Shown here one piece after another: positions 1-7,865 of a stretch of 64,000 nt of DNA. The notes beneath the pieces are model-generated. The model made no database searches. It was not told the origin of the DNA and was given only the letters and a program-made list of their open reading frames with translations. Each line of letters starts with the position of its first letter. The first letter of the stretch is position 1. The position numbers and the translations under genes are program-made. The DNA is taken from positions 5,757,357-5,821,356 of the forward strand of contig KB906767.1 in assembly GCA_000381625.1 (NCBI GenBank), read 5' to 3'. This stretch comes from Bryobacterales bacterium KBS 96. Lineage in GTDB: Bacteria; Acidobacteriota; Terriglobia; Bryobacterales; Bryobacteraceae.

Positions 1-397
1 GAGCGCCTGTCGAGAGATAAAGAGCGGCCTTCTCGCGTATCTCAGCCTTCGTGTTCGAGGGCGATAGCACTTCAATGACGATTTCGGGCGACCCGTGGAG
101 GTTGTCATCGTCCGGCGTGGCATCCCATCTTTGCCGGGAGACGAACGCTACATCGGCTCCGCGCAGATCGTATTCCGGGAGGGCTCGAAAGGCGACTTCG
201 GATTCAACCACTCCTAAATGCTCCGCTTTCGGGCGAAGAAGCCGGACCAGCCGCGATTGAATCTTCGCGTGTCCCATCTTTGGCCTCGTCAACGTAACCA
301 CCTGTCCCCAATGCAACTCCCGGATAACATCGTCACGATCGGGTAGTTGGCGGTACTGCGCTACGGTCATCAACAGTGGTTCGGCTACGGCAGCCAT
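1..397 (-). CDS. Uma2 family (DUF820) PD-(D/E)XK nuclease-like protein, C-terminus beyond window
   Basis: Reading the minus strand from the ATG at 397 gives 132 open codons running off the left edge. The translation starts MAAVAEPLLMTVAQYRQLPD and contains RGADVAFVS and PEIVIEVLSPSNT, the typical Uma2/DUF820 core, in which the Asp of GADV and the Glu of IEVLSP are the presumed metal-binding residues of a restriction-endonuclease-like fold. Uma2 proteins are common, often multicopy genes in Acidobacteriota, Cyanobacteria and Chloroflexi; their physiological role is not established. The start is the first ATG of the frame; the remaining third of the protein lies outside the window. Family call is firm, function is not. 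Confidence 0.85.
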   Translation of the reverse strand, partial: MAAVAEPLLMTVAQYRQLPDRDDVIRELHWGQVVTLTRPKMGHAKIQSRLVRLLRPKAEHLGVVESEVAFRALPEYDLRGADVAFVSRQRWDATPDDDNLHGSPEIVIEVLSPSNTKAEIREKAALYLSTGA

Positions 398-468
398 GCA
401 ATGCCTCAGATCCTATTATGAGCGTTGCCGCTCAAGCGTAGGAGCCCTTCCATGCGCCCCGGCCGACG

Positions 469-1005
469 CTAGCCTTCCGCCCGGTCAGCCAATCCTTCGA
501 AGTCCGGCAGATCGTCGGTTGCTTGTCCCGCCAGGAATAACGACATCAGCGCTTCCAGGCCCTCGCGATCGTCTTCGTCGAAGCGATCCCGCTTTGCGCT
601 ATCGATGTCCAAGACGCCGACCAGTCTGCCCCAGTTCAGGAGTGGGACTGCAATTTCCGCCTGCGATGCCGGATCGCATACGATGTGGCCGTCAAACTGG
701 CTCACATCTCCAACGACCAGAGTCTCCCGGTCGGCGGCGGCTTTGCCGCAAACTCCCTTGCCGATCCCGATGCGGCTGCATGCCGGGCGGCCCTGGAAAG
801 GACCGAGGACCAGTTCTTCCCCCCGGAGGAAATAGAATCCGGCCCAATTGACATCGGGCAGTAAATGGTAGAGCAAAGCCGCGGTATTGGCGGCATTCGC
901 AAGAAAATCCGGCTCACTTTTTATCAGTTCGGCAAGCTGATTATAAATCTGCTGGTAGCTTTCAGATTTGGGAATGCCAGCCGAAACCGGGACAATTGTG
1001 TGCAT
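469..1005 (-). CDS. msrC: free methionine-(R)-sulfoxide reductase (GAF-domain fRMsr)
   Basis: A single GAF domain of 178 residues. It carries NWAGFYF, LVLGPFQGRPAC, GVCGKA, HIVCDPAS and GVLDIDS, the signature of fRMsr (E. coli MsrC/YebR), which reduces free methionine-R-sulfoxide in the cytoplasm with thioredoxin as donor. The three conserved cysteines are all present (C76, C86, C110 in this numbering), so the enzyme should be active. I chose the ATG at 1005 because AGGA lies seven bases upstream; a TTG nine codons further out (1032) is open but has no ribosome site. It stands alone, about 160 bases from the next gene on the same strand. Confidence 0.9.
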   Translation of the reverse strand: MHTIVPVSAGIPKSESYQQIYNQLAELIKSEPDFLANAANTAALLYHLLPDVNWAGFYFLRGEELVLGPFQGRPACSRIGIGKGVCGKAAADRETLVVGDVSQFDGHIVCDPASQAEIAVPLLNWGRLVGVLDIDSAKRDRFDEDDREGLEALMSLFLAGQATDDLPDFEGLADRAEG

Positions 1006-1103
1006 ATCGGTCCTAAACAGTGTAACGCGCAAATCAATAGAAACAAGTCACTGAATTTTCGTCGCGCACGCTTCAACGTGGTGCGGTAGGGTTTAGCCCG
1101 CGG

Positions 1104-1145
1104 GCGGCAGTGAACTGCCCAGCGGCACGATGGATCGCGTGCCGC
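1104..1145 (-). terminator. two short hairpins downstream of the TPR gene
   Basis: On either strand GGCAG-TGAA-CTGCC (1106-1119) is followed by a perfect 8-bp stem GCGGCACG/CGTGCCGC (1122-1145). They lie 25 bases past the stop of the minus-strand TPR gene. There is no clear T-tract, so termination is only a guess; they may be another intergenic palindromic repeat. Confidence 0.35.
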
Positions 1146-1169
1146 AACGTTCTGCCCGGAAAAACCCTG

Positions 1170-2363
1170 CTATCCATTCGGCCGCTTCCGCTGGTACGGC
1201 GCAGAGATGTAGCCCTTCGCCTCTTTCGCTGCGGGGGATTCCGGGGCGGTTCTCATCGTCTCCTTATACGCCTCGACCGCTTGTACATGTTCTCCTTGCA
1301 GGTCGTAAAGCTGCCCTAATCGTAGCCATGCCAGAACCGCTGTTCCGAGGTCGAGCCTGGAAGCGTTCGACGTCGCTCGTTTCATATCGGCAAGAGCTGG
1401 ATTAAAATCGCCATACCAGAAAAGCAAATTGCCGCGCAGATACGCGATCTTTTCAACGGGCAGATTACGATATCCCGGCGCATGCTCCGCTTGCAGCCGG
1501 CTGACATCGTCCAATACCTGGAGAGCCGCCGTCTTGTTGCCCGCATCGCTGTACATCTGCACTTCCTCAAGCCGCAGCAGGTAATTCCGCGGAAACCGGG
1601 CTGCGCATTCTTTTAACAGCGGGATGGCCTGCTCGGGCTTATGCTCGCGCCGGTAAATCGCGGCGAGCAGGATCTGAGCGTCGTATTTGTTTAGAACTCC
1701 GTGCTGTGCCACGTCCTGCAATTCGCGGATGCCCAACTCGCGGTCTCCGTGAAATCCTGCGAGAAAGCCGAACATGCGAACGTAGAACGGCAGGCTGCCC
1801 ACAACATAATCGTGCAATCCCTGGATCAGATACGCATCCACAAATTTCGGATCGACTGCGAGGATCCGGTCGCTGTACTTCCGCGATGTCGTCGCTTCAT
1901 GAAGCGCCTGGCTCCAGGCTTTCTCCACGAGAAAGGCGTAATTCGCGCGAAGGCCGTGCGCGACGCTCAGCGCGTACAACGCGGGGATGCTATTGGCATC
2001 CTCCTTTAGCTCCGCGTTGCCGAGGTCGATCGCTTTGTCCAACGCATCTTGAAACTGCTTCCGGACGTCCGGCGAGACGCCCATCTTCGCACGTCGCAGA
2101 AAGGGATTGTTGCCGGTTACTAACTGGCTCTCCAGCGCTCCGCTGCGGAACATTTCCCGGTAGAGCACGGCCTGCGCGATGTGGTTGTAGGCTTCCGGGT
2201 CCTCGGGGTGTTCGTGCGCTTTCTGCTCGAATGCGGCGAGCGCCTGGTCGTATTCGTTGTTGTAAAAGTGCTGCCATCCCGGATGCTTCAGCGGATCGCG
2301 GAGCTTCATTGTGCTCGCGGCGAGCAATGTACAACAGAAAAGGCCCAGGAGAAGGGCTCTCAT
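1170..2363 (-). CDS. secreted tetratricopeptide-repeat protein
   Basis: A 397-residue protein with an N-terminal hydrophobic stretch (MRALLLGLFCCTLLAAST) that looks like a signal peptide, possibly with lipidation at Cys10 or Cys11 though the lipobox is poor. The rest is helical with TPR-like units, such as WQHFYNNEYDQALAAFEQKAHEHPEDPEAYNHIAQA near the start and AWLRLGQLYDLQGEHVQAVEAYKETMRTAPESPAAKEA near the end. TPRs mediate protein contacts; no enzymatic motif is visible. Its ATG overlaps the queG stop (ATGA, 2360-2363), implying translational coupling with queG, although no functional link is obvious. The frame stays open upstream to 2558 but that part only shadows queG. Confidence 0.8.
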   Translation of the reverse strand: MRALLLGLFCCTLLAASTMKLRDPLKHPGWQHFYNNEYDQALAAFEQKAHEHPEDPEAYNHIAQAVLYREMFRSGALESQLVTGNNPFLRRAKMGVSPDVRKQFQDALDKAIDLGNAELKEDANSIPALYALSVAHGLRANYAFLVEKAWSQALHEATTSRKYSDRILAVDPKFVDAYLIQGLHDYVVGSLPFYVRMFGFLAGFHGDRELGIRELQDVAQHGVLNKYDAQILLAAIYRREHKPEQAIPLLKECAARFPRNYLLRLEEVQMYSDAGNKTAALQVLDDVSRLQAEHAPGYRNLPVEKIAYLRGNLLFWYGDFNPALADMKRATSNASRLDLGTAVLAWLRLGQLYDLQGEHVQAVEAYKETMRTAPESPAAKEAKGYISAPYQRKRPNG

Positions 2364-3448
2364 GCCCTCATTGTAGGCAGCCCCGCATCCGCGACGGCGC
2401 CGTCCTGCAATTTGCGAATCGCGAGGCGCGCCGGTTCCGATACTTCCGGCCGCGAGTCCCGGGCGAGCTTTCCGAGGGCCAGCAGAAATTTCGGCTCCCT
2501 GCTGTTCCCCATCGCAATTGCGATGTTTCGCAGGAATCCCGCGTATTTCGCCCGCCACACCGGCGTGGTGCGGAAAACCGAACGAAATTCATCCTCCGTC
2601 ATGGCCGCCAGCCGGTCGAGTGGCGGAGCAAACTCACGTGGTTGAAAGGCGGCGGCCTCCGTCCGCGGCGCCCGTCCGTTCCAGGGACAGACGTCCTGGC
2701 AAATATCGCATCCGAATACATTTTTTCCCATGCTGGAATGATGTTCGGCCGGAATTGCGCCGCGCTTTTCGATCGTGAAATACGAGATGCAAAGACGCGA
2801 ATCGATCGTCCAGTCTCCGTTAGAACTCGGGACGATGGCGGTTGTGGGGCACGCGTCAATGCAGCGGCGGCACTTGCCGCACCGGTCCGGAGGAGGCGAA
2901 TCGGGCTGCAGTTCCAGGTTCAGCAGCAGCTCTCCCAGGAAAAACCAGGATCCTTTCTGTTGATTGATCAGGCACGTATTTTTGCCGATCCAGCCAAGCC
3001 CCGCCAGCCGCGCGTACGATCGCTCGAGGATTGGCGCGGTGTCCACGCAAATGCGATGTTCAAAGCTCTCGCCCGCTGCGCGCTCCAGCTCTTTCGCCAC
3101 GCGCGACAACCCCTCGCGGAGCGTGTCGTGATAATCTTCGCCCCAGGCATATCGCGAAATCCACCCGCGTTCGGCGTCGGATAACGCCGTTGAATAGGGA
3201 TACGGCGAGTTGTAGAGCTTGCCCACGCAGAGAATGCTCTTGACTCCGGGCAGCAGATTCGCCGGATCTTGACGAAGCTCGCCGCGCCGGTCGGTCAAAT
3301 AACGCATCTCGCCCGCTGCGCCTGCTTGCACCCAGGCGTGGTATCGTCCGTAATCCTCGGCGGGACTGGCGCCGGCAATGCCGGCCAGGTCGAACCCGCA
3401 CGCGAGAGCAATTTTCTTTACCGCCGCCGCTGTCAGATTCTGCAGCAT
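2360..3448 (-). CDS. queG: epoxyqueuosine reductase QueG
   Basis: A 362-residue protein that performs the last step of queuosine synthesis, cobalamin-dependent reduction of epoxyqueuosine to queuosine in tRNA (Asp, Asn, His, Tyr). The ferredoxin-like part has two [4Fe-4S] motifs: CGKCRRCIDACP (C190, C193, C196, C200) and C220 with CDICQDVC (C247, C250, C254). The VDTAP motif supplies the conserved Asp136, and GWIGKN and the C-terminal HEAT-like helices are in place. Length fits the family. It requires B12, as does nrdJ elsewhere in this window. The gene starts 66 bases from a divergent ABC ATPase and its stop overlaps the start of the following TPR gene. Confidence 0.95.
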   Translation of the reverse strand: MLQNLTAAAVKKIALACGFDLAGIAGASPAEDYGRYHAWVQAGAAGEMRYLTDRRGELRQDPANLLPGVKSILCVGKLYNSPYPYSTALSDAERGWISRYAWGEDYHDTLREGLSRVAKELERAAGESFEHRICVDTAPILERSYARLAGLGWIGKNTCLINQQKGSWFFLGELLLNLELQPDSPPPDRCGKCRRCIDACPTTAIVPSSNGDWTIDSRLCISYFTIEKRGAIPAEHHSSMGKNVFGCDICQDVCPWNGRAPRTEAAAFQPREFAPPLDRLAAMTEDEFRSVFRTTPVWRAKYAGFLRNIAIAMGNSREPKFLLALGKLARDSRPEVSEPARLAIRKLQDGAVADAGLPTMRA

Positions 3449-3514
3449 GGCGCAGTGCTACCCTCAGTTTTTAATCCCGTCGCGCACCTCCGCCCGCGCG
3501 AAACACATTCGAAC
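3449..3514. promoter_or_regulatory. divergent promoter region queG / ABC ATPase
   Basis: The 66 bases between the two divergent start codons must carry both promoters or parts of them. I see no convincing -35/-10 pair or operator in it. Confidence 0.4.
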
Positions 3515-4297
3515 ATGCCCGATCCCGCACTTCTCGAACTTAGCAATGTTTGCGTCCAGCGGGGCGATCGCCTTGCCCTCGACCATCTCAGCCTCTCCGT
3601 TCAATCGGGCGAACATGTCGCCATCCTTGGCCCGAACGGCAGCGGTAAATCCACACTCATCAAAACCATCACTCGCGAATGCTACCCGCTGTTGCAGCCC
3701 GATTCCTCGTTCCGTATTCTCGGCCAGGACTCCTGGAACATCTTTGAGCTTCGATCTCGCATCGGCGTGGTCAGCAACGATCTGATGGCCAGTTGCACGC
3801 GCGATATCACGGGAAGGGAACTGGTGTTGTCGGGCTTTTTCGGCAGCATCGGCATCTGGCCGAATCACCATGTCACCGATGAAATGGAGGCGACCGCCGC
3901 TCGCGTGATGGATTCGCTCGATGCCGGGCGCCTTGCCAATCGCTGGCTCGACGAAGTTTCCTCGGGCGAGGCGCGGCGGCTGCTGATTGCTCGCGCTCTG
4001 ATCCATAATCCCAGCACGCTCTTACTTGATGAGCCCACAACCAGCCTCGATCTGGCGGCGCTCTATGAACTTCGCACTTATCTCCGCCGGCTCGCTCAAT
4101 CGGGAATCGGTCTATTGCTTGTCACACACCATTTGGACGACATCATCCCCGAAATCGATCGGGTCGTTTTGCTGCGGAACGGCCGCGTACACGCGGATGG
4201 ACCCAAGGCCGAGGTGCTGCAACCCGGCTCGCTATCGGAGTTGTTTGGCGCTCCGGTCGAGGTCTATGAACGCCGCGGCTTCTATCATGCCTGGTGA
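3515..4297 (+). CDS. ABC transporter ATP-binding protein (YlmA/ModF-like)
   Basis: A 260-residue ATPase subunit. Walker A is GPNGSGKST (about residues 38-46), Walker B is LLLDEP followed by the D-loop SLD, and the H-loop His is in LLVTHHLDD. The signature motif is degenerate, SSGEARR in place of LSGGQ, as in the ModF/YlmA-type ATPases that often occur without a membrane partner. No permease or binding protein adjoins it, so the transported substrate is unknown and the protein may be an orphan ATPase. I took the ATG at 3515 because the next residues, PALLELSNVCVQRGD, begin the canonical domain; the longer frame from 3269 only overlaps queG. Confidence 0.85.
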   Translation: MPDPALLELSNVCVQRGDRLALDHLSLSVQSGEHVAILGPNGSGKSTLIKTITRECYPLLQPDSSFRILGQDSWNIFELRSRIGVVSNDLMASCTRDITGRELVLSGFFGSIGIWPNHHVTDEMEATAARVMDSLDAGRLANRWLDEVSSGEARRLLIARALIHNPSTLLLDEPTTSLDLAALYELRTYLRRLAQSGIGLLLVTHHLDDIIPEIDRVVLLRNGRVHADGPKAEVLQPGSLSELFGAPVEVYERRGFYHAW

Positions 4298-4518
4298 TGC
4301 GTACAGGTGCCTAAGATTAAGATAAGAATGGAGTTTAGCTTCAACAACGGTGTCATTCAGTCCCGATAACGACCAATCAACCCCCAATCGCCACTGTTCG
4401 GTTCCTTTTGCGTTGGCGTCGCGGCTAACTGCTACTACACTAAGCTAGTTAGCAGTTTCGTAGTCCCGTTCGGAATATCAAAGGAGGATACCGGGCTTCG
4501 GCTCAGGAATTACAAAGA
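4298..4518 (+). promoter_or_regulatory. leader region of the radical SAM gene with an 8-bp stem-loop
   Basis: This 221-base gap has no gene. AACTGCTA (4427-4434) and TAGCAGTT (4450-4457) form a perfect 8-bp inverted repeat around a 15-base loop. A strong AAGGAGG (4481-4487) lies 31 bases before the ATG at 4519 with no start codon at a usable distance, and a weaker AGGA (4505-4508) sits ten bases from the ATG. The stem-loop may be an operator or an mRNA structure. Confidence 0.4.
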
Positions 4519-6630
4519 ATGCACAAACCAATCAAATACGTCGAAAAGGCGGTCACAGTCACCGCCAACGTTGCATGGAATGTCTTCGACAAGCTGAACC
4601 AGATTAAGCAGAACCCCTCCTTTACCCCCAAATGGGCCGAGAAGCCGCTGCTGAAGAGTTGGCAGAAGTCCAAGCCGCCTCTCGGCTGGCCGCGCGAAAC
4701 CGACTCGCTGTGCCCGAAGTGCATCCCCGAAATTCGTAAGAAGATCGTTGACGGCGAGATCGACTACCGCATTTTGCTGAACGAATCGGTCGGCGAAATC
4801 AAAGCCAAGATCATCGAGCGCGATGGAAAGATCCTCATGACCAAGGAATGCCCCATTCACGGGCATTTCGAAGACGTCATGTCAATCGATCCGGCGTTCA
4901 TGCGCCATCTGGAAGAGGTCTTTCCGGGCCGCGATATGCGCGCGCACAATGACGAAAAGCTGCACAACCACGGTACGAGCACAATCACTCACGGGCGCGG
5001 TTCGGTGCTGACCATCGACCTCACCAATCGCTGCAATATGATGTGCGATCCGTGTTTCATGGACGCCAATCAGGTTGGCTTTGTTCATGAGTTGAGTTGG
5101 GAAGACATCAAAAAGCTGCTCGACGACGCGATCTCGATCAAGCCGCGCCGCCAGATGTCCGTGCAGTTCTCCGGCGGCGAGCCGACTCTCTCGCCCTACT
5201 TTCTGGACGCGGTTCGTTATGCGCGCAAAGTCGGCTACAACAGCGTGCAGGCGGCCACCAACGGAATCGAGTTCGCCAAGAGCGCCGAGTTCGCCAAACA
5301 GGCGGCTGAAGCGGGGCTGCGCTACGCCTACCTGCAGTTCGATGGCATCGGCAACGCGGCCAATTCGCATCGCGCGGTTGGCAACTTGTTCGACGTAAAG
5401 CTTCGCGCGATCGAAAACTTGCACACCGCGGGCGTCGAGATTGTTCCGGTTGTCACGATTCTCAACGGCATCAATAACGAGCAGGTTGGATCCATCATCC
5501 GCTTCGCTCTCGATAACCCCAAGAAGATCTCGTTCTTGTCGTTCCAGCCCGTCTCCTTTACCGGGCGTGACGAGGCGATTACGGCCGATCGCCGCCACGC
5601 GCAACGCTACACACTATCTCATCTCGCGCACGACGTGAAGAATCAGGTTTCGATGGGCGAGCCGACCCGCGACTGGTTCCCGATCTCGTTTATGAGCACG
5701 TTTTCCGATTGGGCCGACCTGGTGCACGGACCCGCGGCCGATTGGGGCCAGTTGAGCTGCGGCTGCCATCCGAACTGTGGTATCGGCATGGCTGTCATGA
5801 TCGACAAGGAAACGAAAGAATTCCGCCCGGTCACCCAGTTCCTCAACGCCGAACAACTCGCGAAAGACACTGCTCGTGTTAACGATGCGGCGCGCGGGAG
5901 ATTTCTCTCTGTAGCCGGCGTTGCGCTTGCCCTTTTGCGCAACTACGATCCGTTCCAGTCGCCGAGCAACTTCAAGATGATGGACCTGCTCCAGAAATTC
6001 GACAAGTGCTTCGGCGCCAGCGGAAAGAACTACGGCAAAGTGACGGGCGATCGAACAAAAGACGATATCGAAATGCGGCGCCGCGATCGCTGGAACTTCC
6101 TCTTTATCGCCGGTATGTGGTTCCAGGATCTGTTCAACTACGATTTCCGCCGCACGGAACAATGCATCATCCCGTACGCGACGCAGGAAGGTGAAATCTC
6201 CTTCTGCGCGTATAACACGGGTGTGGGCTGGCGCAATATCATCGAGAAGATGCATATGACCGCCACTCTCACGAAGTGGTATGACGAGCACGGCCGCCAT
6301 GAGATTTTCGCTGGGAACAAAGCGGTGCCGCTAGCTTCCCACGATCACCGCCTGGCTCTTCGCGAGGAGGATGTGAACCACGGCATCCAGACCGATCTCG
6401 ACAAACTCGGCATCGCCAAGAACGCGCGTCAGGAAAAGATGCGGAAGCGCGACGAGGCGTTGAAGGAAAAGCTCGAGAACGAAAAGATGGCGCGCCTCTA
6501 TCGCGAGCACATCCTGGGCGAGAAGAAAGTCGAGGGCTTCGTGCCGCTCGATGGCTTGTTGGGCTCGATGCCTTCGAAGCCGGCCGCGCCGGCCGAGAAG
6601 CCGGAGGAAGTCGGCGCGATGGGCGACTAG
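4519..6630 (+). CDS. radical SAM protein related to tetraether/membrane-spanning lipid synthase (COG1964, Tes-like)
   Basis: A 703-residue radical SAM enzyme. The SAM cluster motif is CNMMCDPC (C172, C176, C179), followed by QFSGGEPT (about 216-223), ATNGI, LQFDG (272-276) and QPVSFTGR (343-350). An N-terminal metal site is formed by LCPKC (C65, C68) and KECPIHGHF (C111, H114). Further cysteines lie in CGCHPNC (C414-C420), C497, C549 and C563. These elements match the COG1964 family that includes archaeal tetraether synthase Tes (MJ0619), which joins two lipid tails by a C-C bond. The archaeal GCPxDCGxC auxiliary motif is absent just before the radical SAM core. Bacterial relatives have been linked to membrane-spanning lipids of the iso-diabolic acid/brGDGT type made by Acidobacteria; that role here is inference. 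A charged helical tail (about 635-680) ends the protein. It is monocistronic with a good terminator. Confidence 0.8.
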   Translation: MHKPIKYVEKAVTVTANVAWNVFDKLNQIKQNPSFTPKWAEKPLLKSWQKSKPPLGWPRETDSLCPKCIPEIRKKIVDGEIDYRILLNESVGEIKAKIIERDGKILMTKECPIHGHFEDVMSIDPAFMRHLEEVFPGRDMRAHNDEKLHNHGTSTITHGRGSVLTIDLTNRCNMMCDPCFMDANQVGFVHELSWEDIKKLLDDAISIKPRRQMSVQFSGGEPTLSPYFLDAVRYARKVGYNSVQAATNGIEFAKSAEFAKQAAEAGLRYAYLQFDGIGNAANSHRAVGNLFDVKLRAIENLHTAGVEIVPVVTILNGINNEQVGSIIRFALDNPKKISFLSFQPVSFTGRDEAITADRRHAQRYTLSHLAHDVKNQVSMGEPTRDWFPISFMSTFSDWADLVHGPAADWGQLSCGCHPNCGIGMAVMIDKETKEFRPVTQFLNAEQLAKDTARVNDAARGRFLSVAGVALALLRNYDPFQSPSNFKMMDLLQKFDKCFGASGKNYGKVTGDRTKDDIEMRRRDRWNFLFIAGMWFQDLFNYDFRRTEQCIIPYATQEGEISFCAYNTGVGWRNIIEKMHMTATLTKWYDEHGRHEIFAGNKAVPLASHDHRLALREEDVNHGIQTDLDKLGIAKNARQEKMRKRDEALKEKLENEKMARLYREHILGEKKVEGFVPLDGLLGSMPSKPAAPAEKPEEVGAMGD

Positions 6631-6660
6631 TCCGCGCGTTTCGCTTTATACCAATTTGAT

Positions 6661-6700
6661 CCGCCGGGCTGCCGTAAGTGTGGCCCGGCGGTTTTTATTT
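6661..6700 (+). terminator. rho-independent terminator of the radical SAM gene
   Basis: CCGCCGGGC (6661-6669) and GCCCGGCGG (6683-6691) form a perfect 9-bp GC stem and are followed directly by TTTTTATTT. It lies 30 bases after the stop codon at 6630. Confidence 0.9.
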
Positions 6701-6739
6701 GCCGACGTGTGTCGGCTTCGTTTTCCGTTTGCCTCGACA

Positions 6740-6902
6740 CGGAGCCGCATCGCGTAAGCGAGCGGGTTTGGATAATTGCAAAACCCGCGCACTAACGTGC
6801 GGCGGCTCTGTTTGAGGGTTGCTTGACTCAGAGCCGCATTGTGTCAGCAAGCGGGTTGTTTCGGAAAACCGGGCAACCCGTGCACTCATGTGCGGCGGCT
6901 CC
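6740..6902. repeat. two tandem copies of a palindromic GAGCCGCA...TGCGGCGGCTC element
   Basis: Copy 1 spans 6741-6809 and copy 2 spans 6829-6902. Each begins GAGCCGCAT and GTNAGCRAGCGGGTT, continues through an AT-richer centre, and closes with AACCCGYGCACT and GTGCGGCGGCTC, so each can fold into a long imperfect stem. They lie between the terminator of the radical SAM gene and the 3' end of the opposing esterase gene. A diverged fragment (GGAGCCGCCGCACGTAAGTG) recurs near 18870. Confidence 0.75.
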
Positions 6903-6928
6903 GTTTGGAATGTATGAGCCGATCTGAT

Positions 6929-7783
6929 TCAGCGCTCCAGCAGCTTCCGCTCAATCATCCAGTCCTTTAACCGGTCCGGCCATGTCGCGACCGGCAGATT
7001 CGTCGCCCTCAATCCAAACCCGTGCTTGCCGCTCGCATAAATGTGCATCTCGGACGAGATACCCTGTTTGTGCAGATCGAGATACAGATTCACCGTGGTA
7101 ACAACGTGCGAAGGATCGTCGTCCGCGCAGACTAGAAATGTCGGCGGCGCATTCTTGGGAACGGTAATGGTCCCCGGTTTGAAGCCCGGATAGACAACCA
7201 CTGCAAAATCCGGCCGTGAACTCACGCGATCGATCGGATCGCCGGCGCTGCCGTTCCCTGCATCGAATCGCGTCTCCATCAGCGCTGACAATTCGCCGCC
7301 GGCAGAGAACCCGATGAAGCCGATGCGATTTGGATCCACGCCCCATTCCGTAGCGCGGCTCCGCACAATTCGCATCGCCCTTGACGCGTCCGCGAGAGCG
7401 TCGCCCTGCACGGTATAGTGCGAGCCCGGCGCCCGCGCCAACCGGTATTTCAAAACGAACGCCGCAATTCCGTTCTTGTTCAGCCAATCGGCAACCTCCC
7501 AGCCTTCTTTATCGATCACAAGCTGGGAGTGTCCGCCGCCCGGCGCGACCACCATGGCGGCTCCATTCGCCTCCCCCTGTGGCGGTAGGAATACATAAAT
7601 CGATGGATGGTTCACGACGGTGAACTTCTTCGGCAGCTTCGGATTTTCAGAAGGCTGGGAAACGTCAGGCGCGTTCTGTGCGCCCGGCGCGCCGTCCTGC
7701 CAAAGCGGGATTTCCTGTCCACGGTCCATCCCGAACAGCACGCTCGAAAATAGAATAAAACTGCAAAGGATTCTGAGATTCAT
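6929..7783 (-). CDS. secreted alpha/beta-hydrolase, acetyl-xylan-esterase-like
   Basis: A 284-residue alpha/beta-hydrolase with a signal peptide (MNLRILCSFILFSSVLFG). The nucleophile elbow is GFSAGG, an oxyanion-hole motif APGGGH follows the first strands, and the acid and base are probably the Asp of CADDDPSH and the His of GKHGFG. This arrangement resembles the BD-FAE/Axe-type carbohydrate esterases, for which substrates are deacetylated sugars or polysaccharides; the actual substrate cannot be read from sequence. The ATG at 7783 opens the signal peptide; a longer frame to 7879 lacks sense. It is divergent from a glycosidase-like gene, which fits a role in plant-polymer breakdown. Confidence 0.85.
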   Translation of the reverse strand: MNLRILCSFILFSSVLFGMDRGQEIPLWQDGAPGAQNAPDVSQPSENPKLPKKFTVVNHPSIYVFLPPQGEANGAAMVVAPGGGHSQLVIDKEGWEVADWLNKNGIAAFVLKYRLARAPGSHYTVQGDALADASRAMRIVRSRATEWGVDPNRIGFIGFSAGGELSALMETRFDAGNGSAGDPIDRVSSRPDFAVVVYPGFKPGTITVPKNAPPTFLVCADDDPSHVVTTVNLYLDLHKQGISSEMHIYASGKHGFGLRATNLPVATWPDRLKDWMIERKLLER

Positions 7784-7865
7784 GGCAAAGATAGAGGAGT
7801 CTATCACAGCAATCGCGACGCAAGACCGGCATTGCTGGCCTTCGGCGAGACGTGCGAACATACTT

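Noticed and set aside
1706-3184. 492-codon plus-strand frame opposite the TPR and queG genes
   Set aside because: Arg/Pro/Ser-rich composition and full overlap with queG and the TPR gene mark it as a shadow.
4882-5604. 240-codon minus-strand frame opposite the radical SAM gene
   Set aside because: Antisense shadow of the radical SAM core.
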